Shown here in pieces: positions 44,219-51,961 of a DNA stretch of 64,000 bases. A model generated the notes under the pieces. That model was not told the DNA's origin. It made no database searches and saw only the letters and a program-made list of their open reading frames with translations. The translations under genes and the position numbers were made by a program. Where the stretch lies: positions 4,526,001 through 4,590,000 of the forward strand of contig NZ_CP062983.1 in NCBI RefSeq assembly GCF_015500095.1, in the 5' to 3' direction. Numbering within the stretch: the first letter of the stretch is position 1; each line of letters begins with the position of its first letter. The stretch is from Phototrophicus methaneseepsis (GTDB lineage Bacteria; Chloroflexota; Anaerolineae; Aggregatilineales; Phototrophicaceae).

Positions 44219-46501
44219 TTAGTCGCGGCGTCCGCGATTACCGCCGCCACCACCACCGCCACGGCGATCACCACCACGATTACCACCGCCACCACCACGG
44301 CGATCACCACCACCGCCGCCACCGCTACTGCGACGACCACCACGGCCACCGCTATCGCGTTCGCGGGCTTCTTCAACAGTCCAGCCTTCGAGGACGGCCT
44401 GACGGCTCAGACGAACGCGACCTGTCGGGTCCACATCCGTGACCATAACCATGATCTCATCGTCCATGTTGAACTCATCTCGTACCGATTCAACACGGTA
44501 ATCAGCAAGCTGGCTAACGTGAACGAGGCCTTCTTTACCGGGCAAGAATTCAACAAAGACACCGTAGTCTTCCAGACGTGTGATTTTGCCGGTGTATACA
44601 GCGCCGACCTTGGCTTCTTCGACAAGGCCCTGGATGCGATCACGCGCCTTGTAAACAGTTGGGCCATCATCACCCGCCACAAAGACGGTACCGTCTTCCT
44701 GGATGTCAATCTTGACGTTGAGCGTATCCTGAATACTGCGGACTGTTTTGCCGCCGGGGCCAATCACAGCACCGATTTTCTCAGGATCAATCTTGAGGCT
44801 GATCATACGCGGTGCGCTTTCCTTGAGGTCTTCGCGCGGGGCTTCAATCGCCTGTCGCATGACGCCCAGGATTTGCATACGTGCATCCCGTGCCTGTGAG
44901 AGAGCCTGACGCATGACATCTTCCGTCACGCCAGAGATTTTGATGTCCATCTGCAGAGCGGTGATACCAACTTCGGTACCAGCCACTTTGAAGTCCATAT
45001 CACCGATATGATCTTCCAAGCCCTGGATATCCGTCAGCACAGCGACCTTGTCTTCTTCCTTGATGAGACCCATCGCGATACCGCCAACCGGGCGCTTGAT
45101 CGGGACACCAGCATCCATTAGGGCCAGGGTGCTACCGCACACACTCGCCATGGAAGTACTGCCGTTGGAGCTCATGACTTCGCTCACAAGGCGGATTGTG
45201 TAAGGGAATTCTTTTTCATCCGGGATCATCGGCAGCAGCGCATTTTCAGCCAGGGCACCATGACCAATTTCACGGCGTTTGGGGCCACGCAGCGGGCGCG
45301 TTTCGCCCGTGCTGTATGGCGGGAAGTTGTAATGATGCAGGTAGCGCTTGCTATCTTCCAGCGTCAGGTCGTCAATGAGCTGCGAATCGCGCGGCGTACC
45401 GAGCGTTGCAACCGTCAGAACCTGCGTTTCGCCACGTTGGAACAAGCCCGTACCATGGACGCGTGGCACAATATCGACAGCGGCCGAAAGCGGGCGGATC
45501 GTCGTCAGGTCGCGGCCATCAGCACGAATGCCTTCATTGACTGTGCGACTGCGGACCTGTTCCGCAAAGACAGTATCAACAGCCTTGGCAACAAACTTCA
45601 GGCTGACCTGGCCTTCTTCCGGCAGGCTTTCATTGCGAATGACGTAAGACGCCAGCACCTCTTCTTCGAGGGCATCCATCGCTTCTTTACGTGCGTGACG
45701 CTCGCTATGTTCACGGATGAGGGCGGCGATACGGTCGCTGTAAGCAGCGCGAATTTCCGCTTCCAACTCATCATCATGGGGTTGCGTCACATAGTCGGAT
45801 TTTTCCTTGCCGACGGCTTCGCGGATTTTCTCCTGAAGGGCGATAATCGGCTGAATCGCTTCCTGAGCCAGGGTCAGCGCACGGATCATCGTCTCTTCGT
45901 CGACTTCATCCGCGTTACATTCCACCATGTTGATCGCATTGGATGTACCGGATACACGCAAGTCCAGCTTGCTGTTTTCCATCTGGCTCACCAGCGGGTT
46001 GACCACCAGCTCATCGTCGATCAAGCCAATGCGCACACCAGCGACCGGACCATCCCAGGGCACGTCGGAGATCATCAGCGCCGTGCTGGCTGCAATGATG
46101 CCGAGCATATCAATCTGATGTTCCTGATCTGTGGAAAGCGATGTCAGGATGATCTGGACCTCGTTCAGCATGTTCTTGGGGAACAAGGGGCGCAGTGTGC
46201 GGTCGATAACGCGGGAGATCAGGATCGCGCGATCTGACGGGCGGCCTTCGCGGCGCATGAAGCTGCCTGGGATACGACCAGCAGCATATAATTTTTCTTC
46301 ATAGTCGACCGAGAGGGGGAAGAAATCGAGCCCTTCGCGGATGCTCTTGCTCATTGTAGCGGTGCAGAAAATCATCGTATCGCCAACGCGGACGGTGACA
46401 CTACCGCCTGCTTGCTGTGCCAGACGCCCCGTCTCGATGGTGACTTCTTCGCCCCCCATCGTCCCGACGAACGTCTTAGGTTCGGATATTTGTATTACCA
46501 T
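44219..46501 (-). CDS. pnp: Polyribonucleotide nucleotidyltransferase (PNPase)
   Basis: PNPase degrades RNA 3'-to-5' with phosphate. The 760-residue protein has two RNase PH halves (the second with MDFKVAGTEVGITALQMDIK, holding the catalytic acids), a KH domain (KIGAVIGPGGKTVRSIQ) and an S1 domain (GKITRLEDYGVFVEFLPGKEGLVHVSQL). The last 45 or so residues are a repetitive Gly/Arg tail (GGGGGDRRGGGGGNRGG...), an unusual feature for this enzyme. GGAGGA lies eight bases before ATG 46501. A large hairpin and T-rich run lie just upstream, and rpsO is the next gene upstream, the classic rpsO-pnp order. Confidence 0.97.
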   Translation of the reverse strand: MVIQISEPKTFVGTMGGEEVTIETGRLAQQAGGSVTVRVGDTMIFCTATMSKSIREGLDFFPLSVDYEEKLYAAGRIPGSFMRREGRPSDRAILISRVIDRTLRPLFPKNMLNEVQIILTSLSTDQEHQIDMLGIIAASTALMISDVPWDGPVAGVRIGLIDDELVVNPLVSQMENSKLDLRVSGTSNAINMVECNADEVDEETMIRALTLAQEAIQPIIALQEKIREAVGKEKSDYVTQPHDDELEAEIRAAYSDRIAALIREHSERHARKEAMDALEEEVLASYVIRNESLPEEGQVSLKFVAKAVDTVFAEQVRSRTVNEGIRADGRDLTTIRPLSAAVDIVPRVHGTGLFQRGETQVLTVATLGTPRDSQLIDDLTLEDSKRYLHHYNFPPYSTGETRPLRGPKRREIGHGALAENALLPMIPDEKEFPYTIRLVSEVMSSNGSTSMASVCGSTLALMDAGVPIKRPVGGIAMGLIKEEDKVAVLTDIQGLEDHIGDMDFKVAGTEVGITALQMDIKISGVTEDVMRQALSQARDARMQILGVMRQAIEAPREDLKESAPRMISLKIDPEKIGAVIGPGGKTVRSIQDTLNVKIDIQEDGTVFVAGDDGPTVYKARDRIQGLVEEAKVGAVYTGKITRLEDYGVFVEFLPGKEGLVHVSQLADYRVESVRDEFNMDDEIMVMVTDVDPTGRVRLSRQAVLEGWTVEEARERDSGGRGGRRSSGGGGGGDRRGGGGGNRGGDRRGGGGGGGNRGRRD
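44222..44345 (-). repeat. Low-complexity Gly/Arg codon tract in pnp
   Basis: The tract encodes the RGG-like tail of PNPase as repeated blocks of Gly codons broken by Asp-Arg-Arg and Asn-Arg. On the plus strand it reads as repeated CCACCGCC-type units. Confidence 0.8.
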
Positions 46502-46520
46502 GCAGAGATTCCTCCGTATT

Positions 46521-46620
46521 TAAAAAATAAAATCGCCTGGCACAACAGGGATTGGCGCATGAAGCCAGCTATCGCAGGTACACCTAACCTCATGCTCCAA
46601 TTCCTGCAAAACCAGGCGAT
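46521..46620 (-). promoter_or_regulatory. Large bulged hairpin and T-rich run in the pnp leader
   Basis: On the minus strand the outer stem ATCGCCTGG / CCAGGCGAT (46612-46620 with 46532-46540) encloses a second paired segment (46597-46604 with 46549-46555, one bulged base) and a third (GCATGA / TCATGC). TTTTATTTTTT follows directly, before the pnp ribosome site. It could be an attenuator, or an RNase III-type site like that of E. coli pnp. Structure seen; role inferred. Confidence 0.65.
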
Positions 46621-46651
46621 GAATGACGAAACATGTCGCGCTTGGTGCGGA

Positions 46652-46706
46652 TGAGAGTGGTGCAAGCTCGGGCCATCTTTTAATGACTTTGACCTTCCCA
46701 CTCTCA
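46652..46706 (-). promoter_or_regulatory. Second hairpin in the rpsO-pnp spacer
   Basis: TGAGAGTGG and CCACTCTCA (46652-46660 and 46698-46706) form a perfect nine-base inverted repeat, 37 bases apart, upstream of the pnp hairpin. Confidence 0.5.
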
Positions 46707-46777
46707 ATTATCGCACATTTACGCTATTTGCGCTTCATTGCCAGCGATCTGCGTGATTGCGGACCTGCCGCAACAAC

Positions 46778-47047
46778 TTAGCGACGCAGACCAAGACGCT
46801 GAATGAGTTCGCGGTATTCGCTAGGATCTTTCTTAGCGATATACTTGAGATGGCGGCGGCGCTGCCCAACCAACTTCAACAAACCACGGCGTGAGTGCTC
46901 ATCATGAGAGTGGATGCGCAGGTGATCGGTCAGTTGGATGATGCGACGTGTGAGCAGAGCAACCTGCACTTGCGGTGAACCCGTATCGCCTTCAAAGCGA
47001 CCGAATTCCTTGATGATTTCTTGTTTTTCTTCTGTCGTCAGGGGCAT
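46778..47047 (-). CDS. rpsO: Ribosomal protein S15
   Basis: An 89-residue S15 with [52 protein letters not shown] and the basic end. It binds 16S rRNA early in 30S assembly and in many bacteria represses its own mRNA. A sigma70-type promoter lies about 90 bases upstream, and the leader has two small hairpins beside the ribosome site. The order rpsO-pnp is conserved in many bacteria. Confidence 0.96.
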   Translation of the reverse strand: MPLTTEEKQEIIKEFGRFEGDTGSPQVQVALLTRRIIQLTDHLRIHSHDEHSRRGLLKLVGQRRRHLKYIAKKDPSEYRELIQRLGLRR

Positions 47048-47057
47048 AATAACCTAC

Positions 47058-47097
47058 CGTCCTTCTTCGGACGCCGGTTGGGTTGGACAGTTAACCC
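47058..47097 (-). promoter_or_regulatory. Hairpins beside the rpsO ribosome site
   Basis: On the minus strand, GGGTT / AACCC (47080-47097) is followed by CGTCC / GGACG with a six-base loop (47058-47073). The second stem pairs part of the AAGGA sequence near the start codon. This is consistent with an S15 self-regulation site, but this exact fold is not one I know. Confidence 0.4.
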
Positions 47098-47136
47098 AGC
47101 GGCCTCGTTTCAATTCATATGTTGTGTAACAAGAGC

Positions 47137-47165
47137 ATTGTATCAGAGCGTACACTGACTAACAA
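47137..47165 (-). promoter_or_regulatory. Sigma70-type promoter for rpsO
   Basis: TTGTTA (47160-47165) and TACAAT (47137-47142) on the minus strand, 17 bases apart. Transcription would start about 85 bases before the rpsO ATG. Confidence 0.65.
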
Positions 47166-47316
47166 TGCTCGGTTAGACTCGCCCAAGCGAGCCATCTCCG
47201 ACTGCACTGTCTGGATAAGCTGGGACCTTCTGTGGATGTGGGTGCCAACGTGATGTGCCGGGATAGCGAGCCACAAGTAACAAACAGTGACTCATCGAAT
47301 GAGGTGATTCAACCCT

Positions 47317-49446
47317 TTATTCGACACTATCCCCGGCAACGATTTTAACAGTGTGGTGCGTACGGAACAGGCTATACTGTCCAGCTCGGCCCGGCAGCAC
47401 ATTGAGAACATTCTCAGTTTCCATAATGGAGAGCCACAGTTCGTAATCAAAATTACCGTCGCTCTGCGCTTCAATCGTCTGGCGTGTGATTGGCTGGTTC
47501 GCCTCATAAAGGGCCAGCAGCACGCGGATAAAATCATCTCGCTCGTTCAGGACAGCCTGTGTATAAGCGGCCTCCATATTGATCGAGATACCCTTGGTAT
47601 TGTAATTACTCTGGGGATTGGCATATTCATCCACAGCGACGATATTGTTCGCTTCAAGGTACTCTACGGCGCGTTGGAAAGCCATGCCTGTATCGTAGGC
47701 ACGCAGGCGCTTGTGCAAACTACCAAGCGGGCACCATATGAAGTTGCGGAAGCTCGTAAATTGCTGCACGCTCACGATGATGCGAACGGTCATTGCTGCT
47801 GCGTCAGCATCAAAATCCGCCAATTGGGCAATTGAAGTTCCTGTCCAATCAATGGCGTCGATGATTTCCCCATTCATATGGTTCAACGGGGCGATAATTT
47901 CATCTTCAAACTCATCCGGCAGGCGGATCACAGGCACCAGATCATCCGGGTTATGGCGATGAGGCACCAATTCACGCTTGAGGATCTGCTCGCGGACGAG
48001 GCTATCAATCCAATGGGAACGCCACTGATCATTCTCATTCATACCAGGGCGATTTATTTCTGGCTCCATCTCAAGGCCCTTGAGCAAGAAGCCATAATTG
48101 ACATATTCCCAACCACGCACCTTCAAGGTGTTGGCGACACGCCGCTGAATCGAATCATAGATCACGCGCGTCTTTTCAACGATGGGGTGGCTTGCATTGA
48201 GCGTCAGGTTATTACGCCCGGCGTTCTGCAACACGCCCATAGAGCTCGCTTGCGAGATTAAGTCCTGGGCACGGTCATTGTTCAGCACTACGCCTGCATT
48301 GACGAGCTGCTGCGCCAGTGCAGATAGTTCAAGGGATTCTTTGCCCAGACGCTGCGCAAGGCGATCAAACTGCATGACCACGCTCGACCACTGCGAAGGC
48401 ACAAAAGGCTCTGCCGGGTCGCTGGCTAATGAGCTTGTACTCAGGGATTGGTGCGTCGCTAACTCGGTGAAGTCCTCAACATACTCCACCGTCACGCCAG
48501 GGTGATTCTCCAGAACGCGGCTGGTGCTGCCGCGTACACCCCAGATGACGACCTGCTTACCACGCTGGATGAGCGCGTTCAAAACTTCATTGAAGTCACG
48601 GTCGCCACTTGCCACAATATAAATATCGGCAGAATCTGGCTGAGCCGCAGCAGTAATCACGTCACGGGCGATGCGTATATCCGCGCTATTTTTACCGGGG
48701 AGATTAAACACCGGGTCGATGTTCGCCAGCATCATACGAGAAGGCGCATCATCAGCGATTTCTCGGCCTGCGCTATCTACCAAAGGCGGCAGCGTACCAC
48801 GTTGGCCCCAGGGCGCATAAGCCGCCATCTTGACGATCTGCCCGTGCTGGCTAGCCTGAGCAACAAAACGCTGAATAATATGGTCCAGGTTGACCATATA
48901 CCCCTGCTCATTCAGGCTGATCGCGATGTTCTCAAAGTCGATGTAAACGGCCACATTCTTGGACTGAATGCCAAGGAGCGTCTCCAACGGCTGGAAGATA
49001 ATCGAATCAGCAAATTCTGTGCCCTTAAGCACATCCTCTGACCCCCACATACGGACGCGTGCATTACGCGTCACCTTGATGCGCCGGATTAACGGCAGCA
49101 GATCACGGCTCGTCGTTGCGAGGATTAATTCATCGATCGGCTCAGGATCATAGGAAAAGTAGTGGATGATAAGCACATCCGCGAGGCTCTCGCGCAACTT
49201 AACATCAAACACGTCATACCCAGCCACTCTGAAGATGAGCTGAGGATCCACACCGCTGCTTGTTGTCTTGTGATTGTCCCAGTTGGCGACTGCAATTGCT
49301 TTGAGTCGATCAGCACTTACCAGGCCCGCCGCAAGCGCAGCGGCTCCTCGTAACCCTACTGCAAGTTCTTGTAAATCAACGGACATCCCGCTGAGACGGA
49401 AGCGCTGCAGCAAATTATCGACATCTACAATCAAATAAGCTGCCAT
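47317..49446 (-). CDS. Tandem NYN-domain protein with winged-helix tail
   Basis: 709 residues. Residues 1-160 and 165-325 each look like an NYN (PIN-like) nuclease domain: the first starts YLIVDVDNLLQRF and has ATTSRDLLPLI; the second starts VAVYIDFENIAISL and ends ASGDRDFNEVLNALIQRGKQVVIWG with the usual acids. The rest (about 345-709) is helical and contains several segments like winged helices (for example near 370-420 and 625-700). NYN proteins cleave or process RNA; tandem copies on one chain are rare, and the first copy looks less canonical. AGGA lies seven bases before the ATG. It sits between proS and rpsO. Confidence 0.82.
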   Translation of the reverse strand: MAAYLIVDVDNLLQRFRLSGMSVDLQELAVGLRGAAALAAGLVSADRLKAIAVANWDNHKTTSSGVDPQLIFRVAGYDVFDVKLRESLADVLIIHYFSYDPEPIDELILATTSRDLLPLIRRIKVTRNARVRMWGSEDVLKGTEFADSIIFQPLETLLGIQSKNVAVYIDFENIAISLNEQGYMVNLDHIIQRFVAQASQHGQIVKMAAYAPWGQRGTLPPLVDSAGREIADDAPSRMMLANIDPVFNLPGKNSADIRIARDVITAAAQPDSADIYIVASGDRDFNEVLNALIQRGKQVVIWGVRGSTSRVLENHPGVTVEYVEDFTELATHQSLSTSSLASDPAEPFVPSQWSSVVMQFDRLAQRLGKESLELSALAQQLVNAGVVLNNDRAQDLISQASSMGVLQNAGRNNLTLNASHPIVEKTRVIYDSIQRRVANTLKVRGWEYVNYGFLLKGLEMEPEINRPGMNENDQWRSHWIDSLVREQILKRELVPHRHNPDDLVPVIRLPDEFEDEIIAPLNHMNGEIIDAIDWTGTSIAQLADFDADAAAMTVRIIVSVQQFTSFRNFIWCPLGSLHKRLRAYDTGMAFQRAVEYLEANNIVAVDEYANPQSNYNTKGISINMEAAYTQAVLNERDDFIRVLLALYEANQPITRQTIEAQSDGNFDYELWLSIMETENVLNVLPGRAGQYSLFRTHHTVKIVAGDSVE

Positions 49447-49901
49447 ACTAATTCCTAATAAATATGGATAACTGTGCGTAGGCGCACAAGCATGTAAAAG
49501 TAACCTTTTGAAAGTATTCGTTTATTTTTGTGCCAAACGTTGGATGAAGTTTGTTTGGATGTCTAATTTAAAAAATGAAACATAAAACAATTTAAGTCTA
49601 GCACCCCGCTCTATGCCAAACAACCGTGTAATTTGTAGATGAAAGAGCGCTCTCACTTGTACATTAAATCACAAAGAATCGTAAGACGCTAGGGCAAACA
49701 AATGAACACCCCGGATAAAAACTATACTATGGGTTATTTAACAATAATTTATCCAATTATGCCAAACAATATCTTAAGTATTTAGCCATAATTACGGAGT
49801 AACCCGTAGTTACATAGATGTGACCCGCAAATGCGCGTTCATTCGTATCAAATAGATAACCCTGAACGCGCATTGAAGGTTCACACGCCATTTACGAAAA
49901 A
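49447..49901. other. AT-rich gap with three TGCCAAAC copies
   Basis: No gene is supported in these 455 bases. Three exact copies of TGCCAAAC lie at 49531-49538, 49614-49621 and 49760-49767. A TGTGCG / CGCACA hairpin lies at 49473-49489, in the leader of the NYN gene. Confidence 0.55.
49830..49874 (-). terminator. Hairpin after proS, probable terminator
   Basis: A perfect 12-base inverted repeat AATGCGCGTTCA / TGAACGCGCATT with a 21-base loop lies past the proS stop. No clear T-run follows, so it may be a weak or factor-dependent terminator, or an RNA-stability hairpin. Confidence 0.5.
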
Positions 49902-51341
49902 CTAATAGGCTTTAGCGAAAAGCGCCACGCTCTGTGCCACTTCGTCACTGTAGAAACAGGTACCTGTCCCACCGGGTTGTTCCAGCGGGATGCAGCGTAA
50001 CGTCGCACCCGTATCTTCTTTGATCTGACGTTCATTGTCATCACTGCCAGCCCACCAGCCACGAGCCCAACCGCCACCATCGATCACCTGACGGAATTCA
50101 TCGTAAGAACTCACATCATGGATATTGGCATCGCGGAATGCAGTGGCATCCGCAAGCAAACTCGCCTGGACATCATCCAGCAAATCCTGCACTGTTTTGA
50201 CGATGCCATCCTGGCTGACGAACTGCTTCGCATCACGACCAGCAACATCACGCCGGACCAGTACCGCATTGCCCTTCTCCACATCCTTGGGGCCGATTTC
50301 AAGGCGAACAGGCACACCGCGCATCTCCCAGTCATTGAACTTGAAGCCGGGGCTCTGGTTGCGGTCATCGACATGCACGCGGATACCCGCAGCACGCAGG
50401 TCTTTCACGATATTCATGAGCTTTTCCATGACGGGGGCCTCTTCTTCTTCCTTACGGAAGATCGGGATTGCCACGACCTGGTAAGGCGCAACCTTTGGTG
50501 GCAGGCGCAGGCCCTGGTCATCGCCGTGTGTCATGATGATAGCCCCGATCATGCGCGTGCTCATACCCCAGGATGTCGTCCAGCAATATTGCTGTTCATT
50601 CTGCTCATCCAGATATTTGATATCGAACGCTTTGGCAAAGTTCTGCCCCAGGTTATGGCTCGTACCGGATTGCAGCGCCCGCGTATCACGCATCATGCCT
50701 TCAATCGTGTACGTGCGCAGTGCCCCGGCAAAACGCTCAATATTGCTCTTAAGCCCTTTAATCACTGGGATCGCTGCCTCGTTGATCGCAAAATCAGCAT
50801 AGACATCGAGCATTTGCAGCGTTTCCGCTTCGGCCTCTTCGTGGGTGGCATGGGCTGTATGCCCTTCCTGCCACAAGAACTCAGATGTTCTCAGGAAAGG
50901 ACGCGTACGCAGCTCCCAGCGCACCACATTCGCCCACTGATTAATCAGCAGCGGCAAATCACGATAAGACTGAATCCACTCACTAAAGGCCTCACCAATT
51001 ACCGTCTCCGATGTTGGGCGCACAACCAGCGGCTCTTCAAGTTCTTTGCCACCAGCCACTGTCACAACAGCCAGCTCAGGGCTAAAGCCTTCGACATGCT
51101 CAGCTTCGCGCTTCAGGTAGCTTTCCGGGATAAACAAGGGGAAGTAGGCATTCTGGTGCCCCGTCTCTTTAAAACGACGGTCCAGGCTATTATGGATCGC
51201 TTCCCAGATTTCATACCCATACGGTTTAATAATCAGGCAACCGCGCACAGGCGACCGAGCCGCTAGATCAGCGCGGTAGACAATTTCATTATACCAATCG
51301 CTAAAGTTCTCGCTTTGGGGTGTCACACCCTGTTTGGACAT
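49902..51341 (-). CDS. proS: Prolyl-tRNA synthetase (eukaryote/archaeal type)
   Basis: 479 residues. The class II motifs are present: motif 2 NQWANVVRWELRTRPFLRTSEFLWQEGHTAH, motif 3 near TSWGMSTRMIGAIIMTHGD, and the C-terminal anticodon and zinc-like domain ending in the conserved Tyr (FAKAY). The N-terminal layout and the lack of the bacterial editing insert mark the ProS type 3 (archaeal/eukaryote-like) form. That form does not edit mis-charged Cys or Ala, so a separate YbaK-type deacylase, as at 678, is a sensible partner. ATG 51341 is preceded by a GA-rich stretch. The leader is about 200 bases. Confidence 0.95.
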   Translation of the reverse strand: MSKQGVTPQSENFSDWYNEIVYRADLAARSPVRGCLIIKPYGYEIWEAIHNSLDRRFKETGHQNAYFPLFIPESYLKREAEHVEGFSPELAVVTVAGGKELEEPLVVRPTSETVIGEAFSEWIQSYRDLPLLINQWANVVRWELRTRPFLRTSEFLWQEGHTAHATHEEAEAETLQMLDVYADFAINEAAIPVIKGLKSNIERFAGALRTYTIEGMMRDTRALQSGTSHNLGQNFAKAFDIKYLDEQNEQQYCWTTSWGMSTRMIGAIIMTHGDDQGLRLPPKVAPYQVVAIPIFRKEEEEAPVMEKLMNIVKDLRAAGIRVHVDDRNQSPGFKFNDWEMRGVPVRLEIGPKDVEKGNAVLVRRDVAGRDAKQFVSQDGIVKTVQDLLDDVQASLLADATAFRDANIHDVSSYDEFRQVIDGGGWARGWWAGSDDNERQIKEDTGATLRCIPLEQPGGTGTCFYSDEVAQSVALFAKAY

Positions 51342-51551
51342 ACAGACTCTCTCTCGTAGAACAGGTCTTCACTCGGACGTATTATAGCAAGGAATCTGGC
51401 ACCTGACGGCACCCCAAATGGGCAGCCATCACCAGAACCAACAGGATAATGCCTGGAAGAGAGTATGCAGGTGGGGAGCGGGCGCTAGAGGCCCAACGGA
51501 AGATAATAAACGACCATGATCGCCCTCAGTCTTTAGGGTTCACTATGGGTC

Positions 51552-51580
51552 ATAGTAGATCAATCTATGTAGATTGTCAA
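51552..51580 (-). promoter_or_regulatory. Sigma70-type promoter upstream of proS
   Basis: On the minus strand TTGACA (51575-51580) and TACTAT (51552-51557), 17 bases apart. The start point would be near 51545, some 200 bases upstream of the proS ATG. A second TATAAT (51381-51386) lies closer, without a good -35. Confidence 0.6.
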
Positions 51581-51597
51581 GAAGGCAAAGCGTCCGT

Positions 51598-51903
51598 TTA
51601 GTCTTTGTCCCAGGTGCGATGATAATTTTTATCAAGCTTGGTCATAACAGCCTCTGCCAGGTCAATATCGCTGATGCTGGCGATTTGCAGCAAATACAGC
51701 ATGACATCCGCTAATTCTGAGGCTAATTCTTCCGGGTCGCTGGATTGCTCCCCCCATTGGAAGTGCTCCAGCACTTCGGATGCTTCCAGGACGAGGGAAA
51801 TCGCCAGATTGCGAGGCGTCTGCGGGCGTTTGGAATCCGCTTCGTACCAGCCCTTGCTAGCGACGAATTTATGCATAGCTTCTTCAAGCGTTTTAATATC
51901 CAT
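51598..51903 (-). CDS. MazG-type nucleotide pyrophosphohydrolase
   Basis: A 101-residue protein with the MazG signature: LVLEASEVLEHFQW, then ELASELADVMLYLLQIAS, giving the E-x-x-E...D acids that bind magnesium. The short length and the FQW motif are closest to the dCTP pyrophosphatase/iMazG group (house-cleaning of non-canonical or excess NTPs). ATG 51903 is taken because the upstream in-frame extension overlaps the sugar transferase gene; the ribosome site is weak. It follows that gene by 58 bases, and its function is probably independent of it. Confidence 0.88.
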   Translation of the reverse strand: MDIKTLEEAMHKFVASKGWYEADSKRPQTPRNLAISLVLEASEVLEHFQWGEQSSDPEELASELADVMLYLLQIASISDIDLAEAVMTKLDKNYHRTWDKD

Positions 51904-51961
51904 AATCAGCCCAGGAATTGCAGATGAGTAAGCATTGGCGGCTTCAGTACGCGAGACGGCG

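Noticed and set aside
44104-44899. Repetitive frames rich in Thr/Ala or Val/Ala/Ile near the pnp end
   Set aside because: They come from reading the Gly/Arg codon tract of pnp in other frames.
45260-46237. Plus-strand frame (325 codons) inside pnp
   Set aside because: Shadow of pnp; no independent support.
50118-51266. Long plus-strand frame (382 codons) inside proS
   Set aside because: Antisense to a full prolyl-tRNA synthetase; no domain or ribosome site.
51342-51545. T-box riboswitch before proS
   Set aside because: No AGGGTGGnACCGCG-like T-box sequence is present; the GGGGTGCCGTC stretch does not fit.
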